Positions 17,834-29,100 of a DNA stretch of 64,000 bases are shown here, piece after piece. Source of the stretch: Streptomyces diastaticus subsp. diastaticus. GTDB lineage: Bacteria > Actinomycetota > Actinomycetes > Streptomycetales > Streptomycetaceae. The translations under genes and the position numbers were made by a program. The notes beneath the pieces were generated by a model. The model did not search any database, had not been told where the DNA came from, and saw nothing but the letters and a program-made list of their open reading frames with translations. Numbering within the stretch: the first letter of the stretch is position 1; each line of letters begins with the position of its first letter. The DNA is taken from assembly GCF_011170125.1 (NCBI RefSeq), contig NZ_BLLN01000002.1:1335501-1399500 (forward strand). The letters are read 5' to 3'.

Positions 17834-17855
17834 CGGCCCGGCCGGCGCTTGAGGC
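17834..17855. repeat. Dispersed GC-rich intergenic repeat, single copy
   Basis: GGCCCGGCCGGCGCTTGAGG, the same sequence that occurs in inverted pairs at 53483-53615 and 61049-61200. It lies in the 265-bp gap between the permease and the TetR gene; no gene is seen in that gap. Confidence 0.6.
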
Positions 17856-17977
17856 ATCCCACCCGCGCCCCGGCCGGAGCAAGCCGACCAGCACGGCCCC
17901 CCGCCCCGGGGGCCCCCGAGCGAGGGCGCGGCCCCGTACCCTTGGACGGGACCGGTGACTCAGGGAGGGCGGACCGC

Positions 17978-18637
17978 GTGGCCGAGACGAAGTCCGGTCG
18001 GAGGACGGGGCGCACCAAGCGGATGCCTCGCGAGGTACGCGAGCGCCAGATGCTGGACGCCGCGGTGACGACCTTCGCCCGCCACGGCTACCGCGCCGCC
18101 TCGATGGACGGCATCGCCGAACTGGCGGGCGTCTCCAAGCCCTTGGTGTACCTGTACCTGAACTCCAAGGAAGACCTGTTCACCGCCTGCATCCGCCGCG
18201 AGGCGGCCGCGCTGGTCCGCGCGGTGCGCCAGGGCGTGGACCCGGCGACCGGGCCGGACCGCCAGCTCTGGGAGGGCCTCGGCGCCTTCTTCACGCACAC
18301 CGCCGAGCACCCCGACGGCTGGGCCGTCCTGCACAACCAGGCCCGCACCAGCGGCGAGCCCTTCGCCCGTGAGGTCGCCACGATGCGCGCGGACCTGGTC
18401 GCGTTCGTCACCCAGTTGATCGCGGCCGCCGCCCGGGAGGCCCACGACGACCCCGAGCTGGACGACCGCGAGGTGGCGGGCCTGGCCCACGCCCTGGTGG
18501 GCGCCGCCGAGTCGCTGGCGGGCTGGGCCAACACCGACGGCTCGGTCACCGCCAAGGAGGCGGCCGCGACCCTGATGAACTTCGCCTGGGCCGGCCTCGG
18601 CAACCTCATGGAGGGCGCGCGCTGGACGGCCGGCTGA
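17978..18637 (+). CDS. TetR family transcriptional regulator
   Basis: 219 aa. The N-terminal TetR HTH is clear at about residues 17-62 (MLDAAVTTFARHGYRAASMD, GIAELAGVSKPLVYLYLNSK). The C-terminal ligand domain has the LWEGLGAFFTHTAEHPDGWA pattern of regulators found with fatty-acid genes. The start is GTG 17978, with AGGGAGGG 8 nt upstream. It is convergent with the maoC-fabG operon and is a good candidate to bind the TTACT/AGTAA operator at 20885-20907, probably sensing an acyl-CoA. That link is inference. Confidence 0.88.
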   Translation: MAETKSGRRTGRTKRMPREVRERQMLDAAVTTFARHGYRAASMDGIAELAGVSKPLVYLYLNSKEDLFTACIRREAAALVRAVRQGVDPATGPDRQLWEGLGAFFTHTAEHPDGWAVLHNQARTSGEPFAREVATMRADLVAFVTQLIAAAAREAHDDPELDDREVAGLAHALVGAAESLAGWANTDGSVTAKEAAATLMNFAWAGLGNLMEGARWTAG

Positions 18638-18638
18638 C

Positions 18639-19529
18639 TCAGGGGGCGGGGGCCGCCGGCTCCGCCCGGCCCGTCACGTGGAGCCTGCCGGGCGTGCCGT
18701 CCGGCCGGTCGGGGCCGCGGACGGCGAAGTCGGCGCCCGCGGCCGCGTAGACCACCGTCGAGGGCAGCGGCACGGGGGCGTGGAAGGTGGCGCTCGCCGT
18801 GACCGGGCCCCGGACGGAGTGGGCGGCGAAGGCGCGGGCCGCCGTCCACATGCCGTGGGCGATGGCGCGCGGGAAGCCGAAGGGCTTGGCGGTGAGGGCC
18901 GAGAGGTGGATGGGGTTGCGGTCGCCCGCGACCGCGGCGTAGCGGCGGCCGAGGGAGGCGGGCAGCCGCCAGGTGGCCTCGGCGGGCAGCACGGGCCGCC
19001 CGCTCGCCCGGTCGCCGCCCGTGGGGGTGTCCGGGCCGGGGTGGTGCCGCGCCAGGTAGGTGGAGCGCGAGGACCAGACCGTACGGCCGGCGAGCCGTGC
19101 CTCGGTCGCCAGGACGGCCTCCGTTCCGCGCCGGTGCGGCCGGAACCCCTCGACGTGCACGACGAGTTCGGGCCGGTCGTCGGCGCGCAGCTCGCGGTGC
19201 TGGGTGAGCGTGATCGAGGTGTGGACCAGCCCCATCAGCGGGAACGGGAAGGCGGCGGAGGTCATCAGCCGTAGCTGGAGCGGGAACCCGAGCACGTGCG
19301 GATAGGTGACGGGCAGCACCGACTGCCCGTCCGGCACCCCGTCGGCGGCGAAGCCGCACAGCTCGGCGTACGAGCCGAGGGCCTTCGGGTCGACCTCGGC
19401 GCGGGAGAGCACGAGCCGGCCGGTGGGTGGTGTGGCCCCGGCCGAGGCTCGCTTGAACAGCGAGGTGGCGCCGCCCTTGGCGAGCAGCGGCAGCAGGGCG
19501 GGCGGGGTGGCGAGGTGGGTGTCGGCCAT
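18639..19529 (-). CDS. MaoC/HtdX-like double hot-dog (R)-3-hydroxyacyl dehydratase
   Basis: 296 aa. The hydratase-2 motif is near residue 205 (AAVAGDRNPIHLS), with Asp and His at catalytic positions, followed by FPRAIAHGMWTAARA. The N-terminal half is a second, degenerate hot-dog domain, so the build matches mycobacterial HtdX. It hydrates or dehydrates acyl chains of fatty-acid or mycolate-like type. The start codon is 2 nt beyond the fabG stop, so the genes are co-transcribed. The set HtdX-FabG4-FadA2 is arranged like Rv0241c-Rv0243 in Mycobacterium, as I recall it. Confidence 0.85.
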   Translation of the reverse strand: MADTHLATPPALLPLLAKGGATSLFKRASAGATPPTGRLVLSRAEVDPKALGSYAELCGFAADGVPDGQSVLPVTYPHVLGFPLQLRLMTSAAFPFPLMGLVHTSITLTQHRELRADDRPELVVHVEGFRPHRRGTEAVLATEARLAGRTVWSSRSTYLARHHPGPDTPTGGDRASGRPVLPAEATWRLPASLGRRYAAVAGDRNPIHLSALTAKPFGFPRAIAHGMWTAARAFAAHSVRGPVTASATFHAPVPLPSTVVYAAAGADFAVRGPDRPDGTPGRLHVTGRAEPAAPAP

Positions 19530-19531
19530 GG

Positions 19532-20857
19532 TCAGGCCCCCAGCAGCGACTGGCCGCAGACCCGCACGACCTGCCCGTTGACGGCCCCCGACCCTGGGTG
19601 CGCGAACCAGGCGGTGGTCTCGGCGACGTCCACGGGGCGTCCGCCCTGCGCGAGGGAGTTCATGCGGCGGCCCGCCTCGCGGATGAGGAGGGGCACCGCC
19701 GCCGTCATCCTCGTCTCGATGAAGCCGGGGGCGACCGCGTTGACGGTGACGCCGTGTTCGGCGAGGGCGCGCGGTCCCAGTGAGCGGACCAGGCCCACGA
19801 TCCCGGCCTTGGAGGCGGCGTAGTTGGTCTGCCCGGAGTTGCCCGCCAGGCCCGCGATGGAGGCGGTGGCGACGACGCGGCCGCCGGGGCGGAGGGTACC
19901 CGCCTTGAGCAGGGCGTCGGTGGTGGTGAGGACCGAGGCGAGGTTGACGTCGAGGACGGAGGCCCAGCGGTCGGCGGGCATGTTCTGGAGCCGCCGGTCA
20001 CGGGTGATGCCCGCGTTGTGGACGAGGACGTCGAGGCCGTCGGGGAGGGCGGTGGCGATGCGGTCACCCGCGTCCTCGGCGGTCATGTCGAGCGGCAGGG
20101 CGGTCCCGCCGAGCCGTTCGGCGACCGCGACCAGGTCGTGCTGGGCGGCGGGCACGTCGAGGACGACGACGTGCGCCCCGTCCCGCGCCAGGGTCGCGGC
20201 GACCGCCTCACCGATGCCCCGGGCGGCCCCGGTGACCAGCGCGGTCCGTCCGGCGAGCGGCCGTTCCCCGTCGGCGGGGGCGTGCTCCGCGGCCTCCTCG
20301 CCGAGCGTTCCGGTGGTGATGACCTGCCCGCTGACGTACGCGGACTTGGGGGAGAGGAGGAAGCGGAGGGTGGACTCGGCGCCGGGTACGTCGGCGATCC
20401 GGACCAGCTGCACGGTCCGCCCGCGCCCGGTCTCCTTGCCGAGTGAGCGGACGAACCCCTCCAGCGCCTGCTGGGCGGCGGCCTGGTGGTGGTCGGCGGG
20501 GTCGGGTGCGGCACCGAGGACCACGATCCGGCCGCTGTCCCGCACGCCGCGCACCACGGGGTGGAGCGCGGCGTGCACCGCGCCGAGCCCGGCGGTGTCA
20601 CGGACGCCGGTGGCGTCGAGGACCACGGCGGCCGGGCGGTCGGCGCTGTCGCGGACGTCCAGTCCGGTGCGGGCGAGCGCCGCCGCCAGCGCGTCGCGGT
20701 GGGGGGATGCCCCGGCGGTGAGGTGGAGCAACGGCCCGTCGAGGGTGGGGTGTTCGGCCGACCAGCGGCGCAGTTCGGCGGGCTGGGGCAGACCGAGGCG
20801 GCGGGTGGCGAACCGGCCCGGGGCGGTGTGGGTGAAACGCAGATAGCGGTCGGCCAT
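19532..20857 (-). CDS. fabG: 3-oxoacyl-ACP/CoA reductase, long FabG4-type
   Basis: 441 aa, roughly twice the size of ordinary FabG. Residues 1-195 form an N-terminal flavodoxin-like domain without a cofactor motif, as in mycobacterial FabG4. The C-terminal SDR domain holds TGAARGIGEAVA (cofactor), NAG, and the catalytic YAASK pair after a TASIAGLAGNSG serine region. It should reduce 3-oxoacyl thioesters. The ribosome site GGGAG is 7 nt before ATG 20857. It is transcribed divergently from the thiolase; the promoter gap carries the TTACT/AGTAA repeats. Confidence 0.9.
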   Translation of the reverse strand: MADRYLRFTHTAPGRFATRRLGLPQPAELRRWSAEHPTLDGPLLHLTAGASPHRDALAAALARTGLDVRDSADRPAAVVLDATGVRDTAGLGAVHAALHPVVRGVRDSGRIVVLGAAPDPADHHQAAAQQALEGFVRSLGKETGRGRTVQLVRIADVPGAESTLRFLLSPKSAYVSGQVITTGTLGEEAAEHAPADGERPLAGRTALVTGAARGIGEAVAATLARDGAHVVVLDVPAAQHDLVAVAERLGGTALPLDMTAEDAGDRIATALPDGLDVLVHNAGITRDRRLQNMPADRWASVLDVNLASVLTTTDALLKAGTLRPGGRVVATASIAGLAGNSGQTNYAASKAGIVGLVRSLGPRALAEHGVTVNAVAPGFIETRMTAAVPLLIREAGRRMNSLAQGGRPVDVAETTAWFAHPGSGAVNGQVVRVCGQSLLGA

Positions 20858-20884
20858 TGTCGAACTCCCGGGTAGGTCGGTAAT

Positions 20885-20907
20885 TTACTTCTGAGTAAGG
20901 TTACTCA
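20885..20907. promoter_or_regulatory. Triple half-site operator between fabG and the thiolase gene
   Basis: TTACT-4 nt-AGTAA-2 nt-TTACT: the right part is the perfect palindrome TGAGTAAGGTTACTCA (20892-20907) and the left part TTACTTCTGAGTAA overlaps it. Placed in the 70-bp divergent promoter region, it should be read by a dimeric regulator, most likely the TetR protein at 17978-18637. Confidence 0.6.
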
Positions 20908-20927
20908 AGGGTCAGGAGCTGGTCGAG

Positions 20928-22217
20928 ATGAATCCGCCCCACCGCGCCACACGTCCGGTCGCCGTCCTCGGCGGCAGCCGCATCCCGTTCGCCCGCTCCG
21001 ACGGCCCGTACGCCACCGCCTCCAACCAGCAGCTGCTCAGCGCCGCCCTGGGCGGCCTGGTCGAGCGGTACGGACTGACCGGCGAGCGCGTCGGTGAGTT
21101 CGTCGCCGGGGCCGTCCTCAAGCACAGCCGCGACTTCAACCTCGCCCGCGAGACCGTCCTCGGCTCCGCGCTCGACCCGCGCACCCCCGCCTACGACATC
21201 CAGCAGGCGTGCGGCACCGGCCTCCAGGCCGTCATCGCCGCGGCCAACAAGATCGCCCTCGGCCAGACCGACTCCGCGATCGCGGGCGGCTCCGACACCG
21301 CCAGCGACGCCCCGATCGGCCTCAACGACCGGCTTCGCCGCATCCTGCTGGAGGCCCGCCGCGCCAAGTCCGCCGGGGCCCGTGCCAAGGCGCTCGCCAA
21401 GGTCCGCCCCGGCCACGTCGTCCCGGACGTCCCGCGCAACGCCGAACCGCGTACCCACCTCTCCATGGGCGAGCACGCCGCCGTCACCGCCCGCGCCTGG
21501 GGCATCAGCCGCGAGGCCCAGGACGAACTGGCCGCCACCAGCCACCAGCGGCTGGCCGCCGCCTACGAACGCGGCCTCCTCGACGACCTCGTGGTCCCCT
21601 TCCGCGGCCTCGCCCGCGACCAGAACCTCCGCCCCGGCTCCACCCCCGCCGAACTCGCCACCCTCAGGCCCGTCTTCGGCACCGCCCACCCCGGCGCCAC
21701 CATGACCGCGGGCAACTCCACCCCGCTCACCGACGGCGCCGCCACCGTGCTCCTCGGCAGCGAGGAGTGGGCCGAGGCCCGCGACCTGACCCCGCTCGCC
21801 CACCTCACCTGGTACGAGACGGCCGCCGTCGACTTCGTCTCCGGCGACGTCACCGACTGCGTCCCCGAGGCCGACGGCCTGCTCATGGCCCCCACCCACG
21901 CCGTCCCCCGGCTGCTGGAACGCGCCGGGCTCACCCTCGCCGACTTCGACCTGGTCGAGATCCACGAGGCGTTCGCCTCCCAGGTCCTCGCCACCCTGGC
22001 CTCGTGGGAGAAGCAGGGCCTCGGCACCGTCGACCGCGACCGGCTCAACGTCGCCGGGTCCTCGCTGGCCACCGGCCACCCCTTCGCCGCGACCGGCGCC
22101 CGCATCGTCGCCACCCTCGCCAAGCTGCTCGCCGAACGCGGCGGCCCCGGCCGGGGGCTGATCTCCATCTGCGCGGCCGGCGGGCAGGGCGTCACCGCCG
22201 TCCTGGAACGCCCCTGA
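20928..22217 (+). CDS. Acetyl-CoA C-acyltransferase (thiolase, FadA2/FadI-type)
   Basis: 429 aa. Nucleophile Cys95 lies in DIQQACGTGLQAV. The other catalytic parts are near the end: GHPFAATGARIV (His) and ICAAGGQG (second Cys), all intact. The enzyme splits or forms 3-oxoacyl-CoA. AGGAG 9 nt before ATG 20928 supports the start. It is divergent from fabG and shares its operator, so the gene set probably responds to acyl-CoA levels. The downstream acyl-CoA ligase would feed it substrate. Confidence 0.92.
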   Translation: MNPPHRATRPVAVLGGSRIPFARSDGPYATASNQQLLSAALGGLVERYGLTGERVGEFVAGAVLKHSRDFNLARETVLGSALDPRTPAYDIQQACGTGLQAVIAAANKIALGQTDSAIAGGSDTASDAPIGLNDRLRRILLEARRAKSAGARAKALAKVRPGHVVPDVPRNAEPRTHLSMGEHAAVTARAWGISREAQDELAATSHQRLAAAYERGLLDDLVVPFRGLARDQNLRPGSTPAELATLRPVFGTAHPGATMTAGNSTPLTDGAATVLLGSEEWAEARDLTPLAHLTWYETAAVDFVSGDVTDCVPEADGLLMAPTHAVPRLLERAGLTLADFDLVEIHEAFASQVLATLASWEKQGLGTVDRDRLNVAGSSLATGHPFAATGARIVATLAKLLAERGGPGRGLISICAAGGQGVTAVLERP

Positions 22218-22464
22218 CCGGGCCCCCGGACAGGGAAGGCGCGGCGCGCACCCGCCCACCCACGCCGCGCCGCGCCTTCCCGCCCTCTGCCGTACACCCC
22301 CGAGACCGCACACCCCGCCGACTCCGCCCGACTCGACGTCCGCGCCACTCTCGTACGCACCGGTGACCGCGCCCGCCCGCGAGGCCGCACCGGTACCGGC
22401 CCACCCGTCCCCCGGACCGGGACGCCGCCCGCCCGCCGAGCCCACCTGCCGAGGAGCCGCTCTC

Positions 22465-24417
22465 ATGTCCGCGCCCACCACCCCGCCCGCCGTCCCGCTC
22501 GCCCGCACCACCGGGGAGGACGGGCGGCCCCGCCTGGTCGAACCGGAGCTGCGCCGGGTGGACGGCGCGGTCCGCGAGGCCGCCGTCCCGCCCTTCGCGC
22601 CGCCCGCCGCCACCGGCTCGCTCGCCGACATCCCCTTCGACAACGCCCGCGAGGCCCCCGACGAGGCGGTCCTCTCCCGCAAGGACGAGGACGGACGCTT
22701 CCAGGACCTCACCGCCGCCGAGTTCGCCGCCGAGGTGCTCGCCCTCGCCAAGGGCCTCGCCGCCACCGGCCTGGAACCCGGCGACCGGCTCGCCATCATG
22801 GCCCGCACCACCTACGAGTGGACCCTGCTGGACTTCGCCGCCTGGGCCGCCGGCCTGGTCACCGTCCCCGTCTACCCGACCTCCTCGGCCTTCCAGACCC
22901 GCTGGATCCTCCAGAACGCCGGCGTCAAGGCGCTCGCCGTGGAGAGTGCCGAACAGGCCGCCGCCCTCGGCCCCGAACGCGACCGGCTCCCCGACCTCGC
23001 CCACCTCTGGTCCTTCGCCACCTCCCCCAAGGACCCGGTCGGCGACCTCGGCCGCCTCAAGGAGGCCGGGGGCGCGATCCCCGACGAGGAGATCACCCGG
23101 CGCCGTACCGCCCTCACCCCGCAGACCACCGCCACCCTCATCTACACCTCCGGCACCACCGGCCGCCCCAAGGGCTGCGTCCTGACCCACGGCAACTTCT
23201 TCGCCGAGGTCGACAACGCCGTCGAACTCCTCCACCCCGTCTTCAAGTCGGTCTCCAGGGAACCCGCCTCCACCCTGCTCTTCCTCCCCCTCTCGCACGT
23301 CTTCGGCCGCATGGTCGCCATCGGCTGCCTGCGCGCCCGTGTCCGCCTCGGCCACGCCCCGAGCATCAGGACCGAGGACCTCCTCGCCGACCTCGCCGCC
23401 TTCCGCCCGACCTTCCTCCTCGCCATCCCCTACGTCCTGGAGAAGGTCTTCAACACCGGCCGCGCCACCGCCGAGAAGATGGGCCGAGCCTCCTCCTTCG
23501 ACCGCGCCGCCCGCATCGCCCGCGCCTGGGGCGAGGCCACCGAGGCCCAGCAGCACGGCACGGGCCCCGGCCCCGGCCTCGGTCTGCGCACCGCCCGCGC
23601 GCTCTACGACCCGCTGGTCTACCGCCGCGTCCGCGCCGCCCTCGGCGGCCGCGTCCGCTACGCCATCTGCGGCGGCTCCCCCCTCGGCCGCCGCCTCGCC
23701 GCCTTCTACGCCGGAGCGGGCATCGAGATCTTCGAGGGGTACGGCCTCACCGAGACCACCGCCGCCGCCGTCGTCACCCCGCCGCTCAAACCGCGCCTCG
23801 GCACGGTCGGCTGGCCCCTGCCCGGCGGCCGGGTGCGGATCGCCGACGACGGCGAGGTGCTCCTCGGCGGCGGCCACGTCTTCAGCGGCTACTGGGACGC
23901 CGAGACCGGCGAGGTCACCCGCGGCCCCGTGGACGGCTGGTTCCCCACCGGTGACCTCGGTGCCCTCGACGAGGACGGCTACCTCACCATCACCGGCCGC
24001 AAGAAGGACATCCTCATCACCACCGGCGGCAAGAACGTCGCCCCGGCGCCGCTGGAGGACTGGCTCCGCGCCCACCCGCTGGTCGGCCAGTGCATGGTCG
24101 TCGGCGACGACCGCCCGTACATCACGGCGCTGCTCACCCTGGAGCCGGAGGGCATCGCGCACTGGCGGAGGATGCGGAGGAAGGAGGCGCTGACCGCCGC
24201 GGAACTGGCGCGTGACCCGGAGCTGCTGGAGGCACTCCAGAAGGCCGTGGACGACGCCAACAAGCTGGTCTCGCGTGCCGAGTCGATCCGCCGCTTCACC
24301 GTGCTCCCGGTCGACCTCACCGAGGAGGCCGGCCACCTCACGCCGTCCCTGAAGATCAAGCGCCCGGCCGTCGAGCAGGCCTTCGCCGAGGAGATCGAGG
24401 CGCTGTACCGGAAGTGA
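22465..24417 (+). CDS. Long-chain fatty acid-CoA ligase (AMP-binding, FadD15-like)
   Basis: 650 aa. AMP-binding motifs are all present: YTSGTTGRPKGCVLTHGN, the FEGYGLTETTAA segment, GWFPTGDLG and GRKKDILITTGGKNVAP. It activates fatty acids to acyl-CoA through an acyl-adenylate. The length and the VYPTSSAFQTRWIL region match long-chain (FACL) enzymes. GAGGAG 9 nt upstream marks ATG 22465; the longer reading frame would start in the gap. The 247-bp gap after the thiolase has no other gene. Convergent with the cold-shock gene. Confidence 0.9.
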   Translation: MSAPTTPPAVPLARTTGEDGRPRLVEPELRRVDGAVREAAVPPFAPPAATGSLADIPFDNAREAPDEAVLSRKDEDGRFQDLTAAEFAAEVLALAKGLAATGLEPGDRLAIMARTTYEWTLLDFAAWAAGLVTVPVYPTSSAFQTRWILQNAGVKALAVESAEQAAALGPERDRLPDLAHLWSFATSPKDPVGDLGRLKEAGGAIPDEEITRRRTALTPQTTATLIYTSGTTGRPKGCVLTHGNFFAEVDNAVELLHPVFKSVSREPASTLLFLPLSHVFGRMVAIGCLRARVRLGHAPSIRTEDLLADLAAFRPTFLLAIPYVLEKVFNTGRATAEKMGRASSFDRAARIARAWGEATEAQQHGTGPGPGLGLRTARALYDPLVYRRVRAALGGRVRYAICGGSPLGRRLAAFYAGAGIEIFEGYGLTETTAAAVVTPPLKPRLGTVGWPLPGGRVRIADDGEVLLGGGHVFSGYWDAETGEVTRGPVDGWFPTGDLGALDEDGYLTITGRKKDILITTGGKNVAPAPLEDWLRAHPLVGQCMVVGDDRPYITALLTLEPEGIAHWRRMRRKEALTAAELARDPELLEALQKAVDDANKLVSRAESIRRFTVLPVDLTEEAGHLTPSLKIKRPAVEQAFAEEIEALYRK

Positions 24418-24475
24418 GCCGGCGGCGGTCCGGGAGGCGGTGAGGGCCCGAAGGCCGTGGGTGCCGGGAAGGAAA

Positions 24476-24523
24476 AGGCAGGAGCCCCGTCTTCTCCGCC
24501 GAGGCGGAGGAGCGGGGCTCCTT
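24476..24523 (-). terminator. Intrinsic terminator of the cold-shock gene
   Basis: On the minus strand, a GGAGCCCCG-type stem with an inner CTCCGCC/GGCGGAG stem is followed within a few bases by TTTT, one of the few U-tract terminators in the window. It may also stop the convergent ligase transcript. Confidence 0.75.
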
Positions 24524-24575
24524 GGGTACTGCTATCGGGACCGGATCAGTCGGCCACCACCTGCTGAGCGGATGC

Positions 24576-24779
24576 TCAGAGGGGGTTGACGTTCTCCGCC
24601 TGCGGGCCCTTGGGACCCTGCGTGACGTCGAAGGTCACGGCCTGGTTCTCCTCGAGGGAGCGGAAGCCGTTGGCGTTGATCGCGGAGTAGTGGACGAAGA
24701 CGTCGGGGCCTCCGCCTTCCTGGGCGATGAATCCAAAGCCCTTTTCGGCGTTGAACCACTTCACGGTTCCGGTAGCCAT
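24576..24779 (-). CDS. Cold-shock protein, CspA family
   Basis: 67 aa, the standard size. RNA-binding motifs RNP1 (KGFGFI) and RNP2 (DVFVHY) are intact after the [14 protein letters not shown] opening. It binds single-stranded RNA and DNA and relieves secondary structure in the cytoplasm. AAGGAGGG just before ATG 24779 gives strong translation. The lower-GC region upstream (24780-24930) looks like a long leader plus promoter. It is separated from mqnA by a 322-bp divergent region. Confidence 0.95.
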   Translation of the reverse strand: MATGTVKWFNAEKGFGFIAQEGGGPDVFVHYSAINANGFRSLEENQAVTFDVTQGPKGPQAENVNPL

Positions 24780-24858
24780 AAGCCCTCCTTGGGCCAAAGG
24801 GTTGCCCTGCTCCAGAACCTGCAAGTGTGAAAACAAGTGCAAAAGTCTGAAAATGACG

Positions 24859-24889
24859 AGAGCCTGCGGTCACATGCTCCGCAGGCTCT
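24859..24889 (-). promoter_or_regulatory. Perfect 11-bp hairpin in the cold-shock upstream region
   Basis: AGAGCCTGCGG/CCGCAGGCTCT with a 9-nt loop, 80-110 nt upstream of the csp ATG. A possible promoter (TTGCAG, 17 nt, TACAGA on the minus strand, 24915-24887) overlaps its upstream arm. The element may be a leader structure or an operator. Confidence 0.4.
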
Positions 24890-25089
24890 GTACTGCAAGG
24901 GAAACCAAACTGCAACTTGCGGCGAGCCTAGCACGCAAGGGCTCGGCATCGGTAGAGGGAAAGATCACTTCACCCGGATGTTTGATTGCCGCAGGTCAGG
25001 CGTTGACAAGGGGACACCCGGCGTTCGCACGGCGCTCCGCCCACCGGCCACTCGGCGGCCCCCGGCGCCCGGCCGGCGCACCGCGCGGC

Positions 25090-26013
<924 letters not shown>

Positions 26014-26133
26014 GGCGCGGCGCGCGGAGCCCGGAGCGGGACGAAGGGGACGGGCCCGCGTACGGGCGGGTACGGCGCCGGAGCGTTCCGTTAGCCTCGA
26101 CGGACCACTGGGCTGACGGGGAGGAACACGGCC

Positions 26134-29100
26134 ATGCGTGTGCTGGTGACCGTAGTCGGGGAGGGCGCCGAGCCCCACGACGTCATGGTCGACGCCGAGG
26201 AGTCGGCCACCGCCGCCGACGTCGCCCTCGCCCTCACCGGCGCCGGACCTCTCGAGAAGGGCGGCGTCGTCACCACACTGCACGCCCCCGCCACCGGCGT
26301 GCGGCGCCAGCTCTCCCTCTGGGCCGACGGGCAGCTCTGCGACCCGTCCGCGCCCGCCTCCGCCGTCCTCAGCGACGGCATGCGCGTCTCCACCGACGAC
26401 AGCGTCGGCCCGCTCCTGCGCCGCGGCGAACCGGTGGGCTGGTACGAGGTGCGGGTGGCGGGCGGGCCCGCCTCCGGGCGGGTCGTCCGGCTCGGCGCCG
26501 GCGTCGCCGAGATCGGCTCCGGCGCGCACTGCACCGTGCAGGTCCCCGACCCGACCCTGCCCGGGACCGCGCTGCGGCTGCGGATCGACGTGCGGGGCGA
26601 GGCCACGCTCATACCCGCGCCCGGCGCGGGGCTCACCGTCCTGGTCGACGGCGAGAGGGCCGACGGGGAGACGGCCTGGCCGCTCGGCGACACCGTCCGG
26701 GCCGGCGACACCCTCCTCGTCCTCGACCGGGCCGTCGCCCCCGACGCCCACCTCTCCCGGATGAGCGAGGGCGGCCTCGCCTACAACCGCCCGCCCCGCC
26801 TCAACCCGCTCCGGCGCCGCCCCCGGCTGGTCGTGCCCCAGCCGCCCACCAAGGCGGAACGGGCCAAGTTCCAGTTCGTCATGGCCTTCATGCCGATGCT
26901 CTTCGGCATCACCATGTGGCTCATCACCAAGCAGATCTACATGCTGCTGTTCTGCCTGATGAGCCCGATGATGATGGCCGCGCAGTGGATCAGCGACAAC
27001 CGCGACGGCAAGAAGAAGCACCGCACGTCGATGAAGCAGTACCGCAAGGACCTCGCGGCCCACGAGGAACTCCTCGCCGCCACCTGCAAGCAGGAACAGC
27101 GGGAGCGGCGCGCCGAGATGCCCGACCCCGCCGAGATCCTGCTCTTCGCCACCGGCCCCCGCCGCCGCCTCTGGGAGCGCCGCCTCACCGACCCCGACGC
27201 CATGCTGCTGCGGATCGGGACCGGCACCCTGCACTCCGACGTCGAACTGGCCCTCGGCAAGGGCGGCATGTGGGGCGAGGAGGACAAGCCCGAGCAGCCC
27301 GAACTGCCCGATGTGCCCGTCTGCCTGCCCTTCCAGGACCTCGGCGTCGTCGGCGTCGCCGGGGACCGCGCCCGCGCCCTGTCCACCGCCCGCTGGCTCA
27401 CCGTCCAGGCCGCCGCCCTGCACAGCCCCCGCGACCTCTCCGTGGTCTGCCTCACCTCGCACACCCCGGCCGGCGCCGACTGGAGCTGGCTGCACTGGCT
27501 GCCGCACACCGTGCCCGCCCAGGGCCAGGACTGCATGGCGCTGGTCGCCTTCGACTCCGAGACGGTCGCCCGCCGGGTCAACGAACTCCTCGGCGAGCTG
27601 AACCGCCGCAAGGCCGCCCGCGAGAACCACAACGCCCTCGGCAACCTCTACCCGGACACCAGCGTCCTCGTCGTCCTGGACGGCGCACGCATCCTGCGCC
27701 GTATGCCCGGCGCCCCCCAACTCCTCACGGAGGGGCCGCGCTTCGGCATCTACGCGCTCTGCCTCGACGAGGACGAGCGGCTGCTCCCCGAGGAGTGCAG
27801 CGCCGTCGCCGCCTGGACCGCCGACAGCCCGCACCACTTCCGGCTGCGCGGCCACGGCCTGGAGGAGGCCGGGGACGTCCTCGGCGACCAGGTCACCGGC
27901 GACTGGTGCGAACTGCTCGCCCGCTCGCTGGCCCCGGTCCGCGACGTCAGCCGCGACGACGCCGACAGCGCCCTGCCCACCGCCGCCCGCCTCCTCAACC
28001 TCCTGGAGATGCCCGACCCGGCCGGGACCGACATCGAACGGATCTGGCGGGCCGGCGGCTCCACCACCGCCGCTCCCATCGGCATCGCCGCCGACGGCAC
28101 CTTCGTCCTCGACATCCGCCGCGACGGACCGCACGCCCTGGTCGCCGGCACCACCGGTGCGGGCAAGTCCGAACTGCTCCAGACGATCATCGCCTCGCTC
28201 GCCGTCGCCAACCGCCCCGACGCCCTCAACTACGTCCTCATCGACTACAAGGGCGGCAGCGCCTTCATGGACTGCGCCCGCCTGCCGCACACCGTCGGCA
28301 TGGTCAGCGACCTCGACGCGCACCTCACCGAACGCGCCCTCGCCTCACTCGCCGCCGAACTCCACCGGCGCGAGGAGATCCTCTTCCACACCGGCACCAA
28401 GGACATCGAGGACTACAACGACACCCGCAAGCTGCGCCCCGAACTCGAACCGATGCCCCGGCTCGTCCTGGTCATCGACGAGTTCGCCTCACTCGTCGCC
28501 GAACTCCCCGACTTCATCGCCGGCCTCGTCGACATCGCCCGCCGGGGCCGCTCGCTCGGCGTCCACCTGATCCTCGCCACCCAGCGCCCCGCCGGCGTGG
28601 TCAGCGCGGACATCCGCGCCAACACCAACCTGCGGATCGCCCTGCGCGTCACCGACGCCTCCGAGTCCCTCGACGTCATCGAGGCCCCCGACTCCGGCGC
28701 CATCGCCAAGTCCACCCCCGGCCGCGCCTACGTCCGCTCCGGCGCACAGTCGCTGGTCGGCGTCCAGTCCGCCCGCATCGGCGGCCGCCGCCCGGCCGTC
28801 GGCGGGACCGGCCCGAAGGCCACCCACACCCCGGTGCCCTGGCAGGCGTACAGCCGCCCGCTGCCCCGCAAGGCCGAGGCCGAGGACGACGGGACGATGG
28901 TCACCGACCTCGCCGTGCTGGTCGACGCGGTCCGCGACGGCGCCGACCGGATGGGCTTCACCGCGCAGCGCAGCCCCTGGCTGCCGCCGCTCGACGAACA
29001 GATCTCCCTCGACGGCATGGCCGCCTACCCGCCGCCGCCCACCGACCACGACGACGTCCGGCCCGTCCCGTACGGCCTCGTCGACCGGCCCGCCGAGCAG

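Noticed and set aside
22192..24336. 714-codon minus-strand ORF opposite the acyl-CoA ligase
   Set aside because: Gly/Glu/Val-rich antisense shadow of a clearly coding gene.
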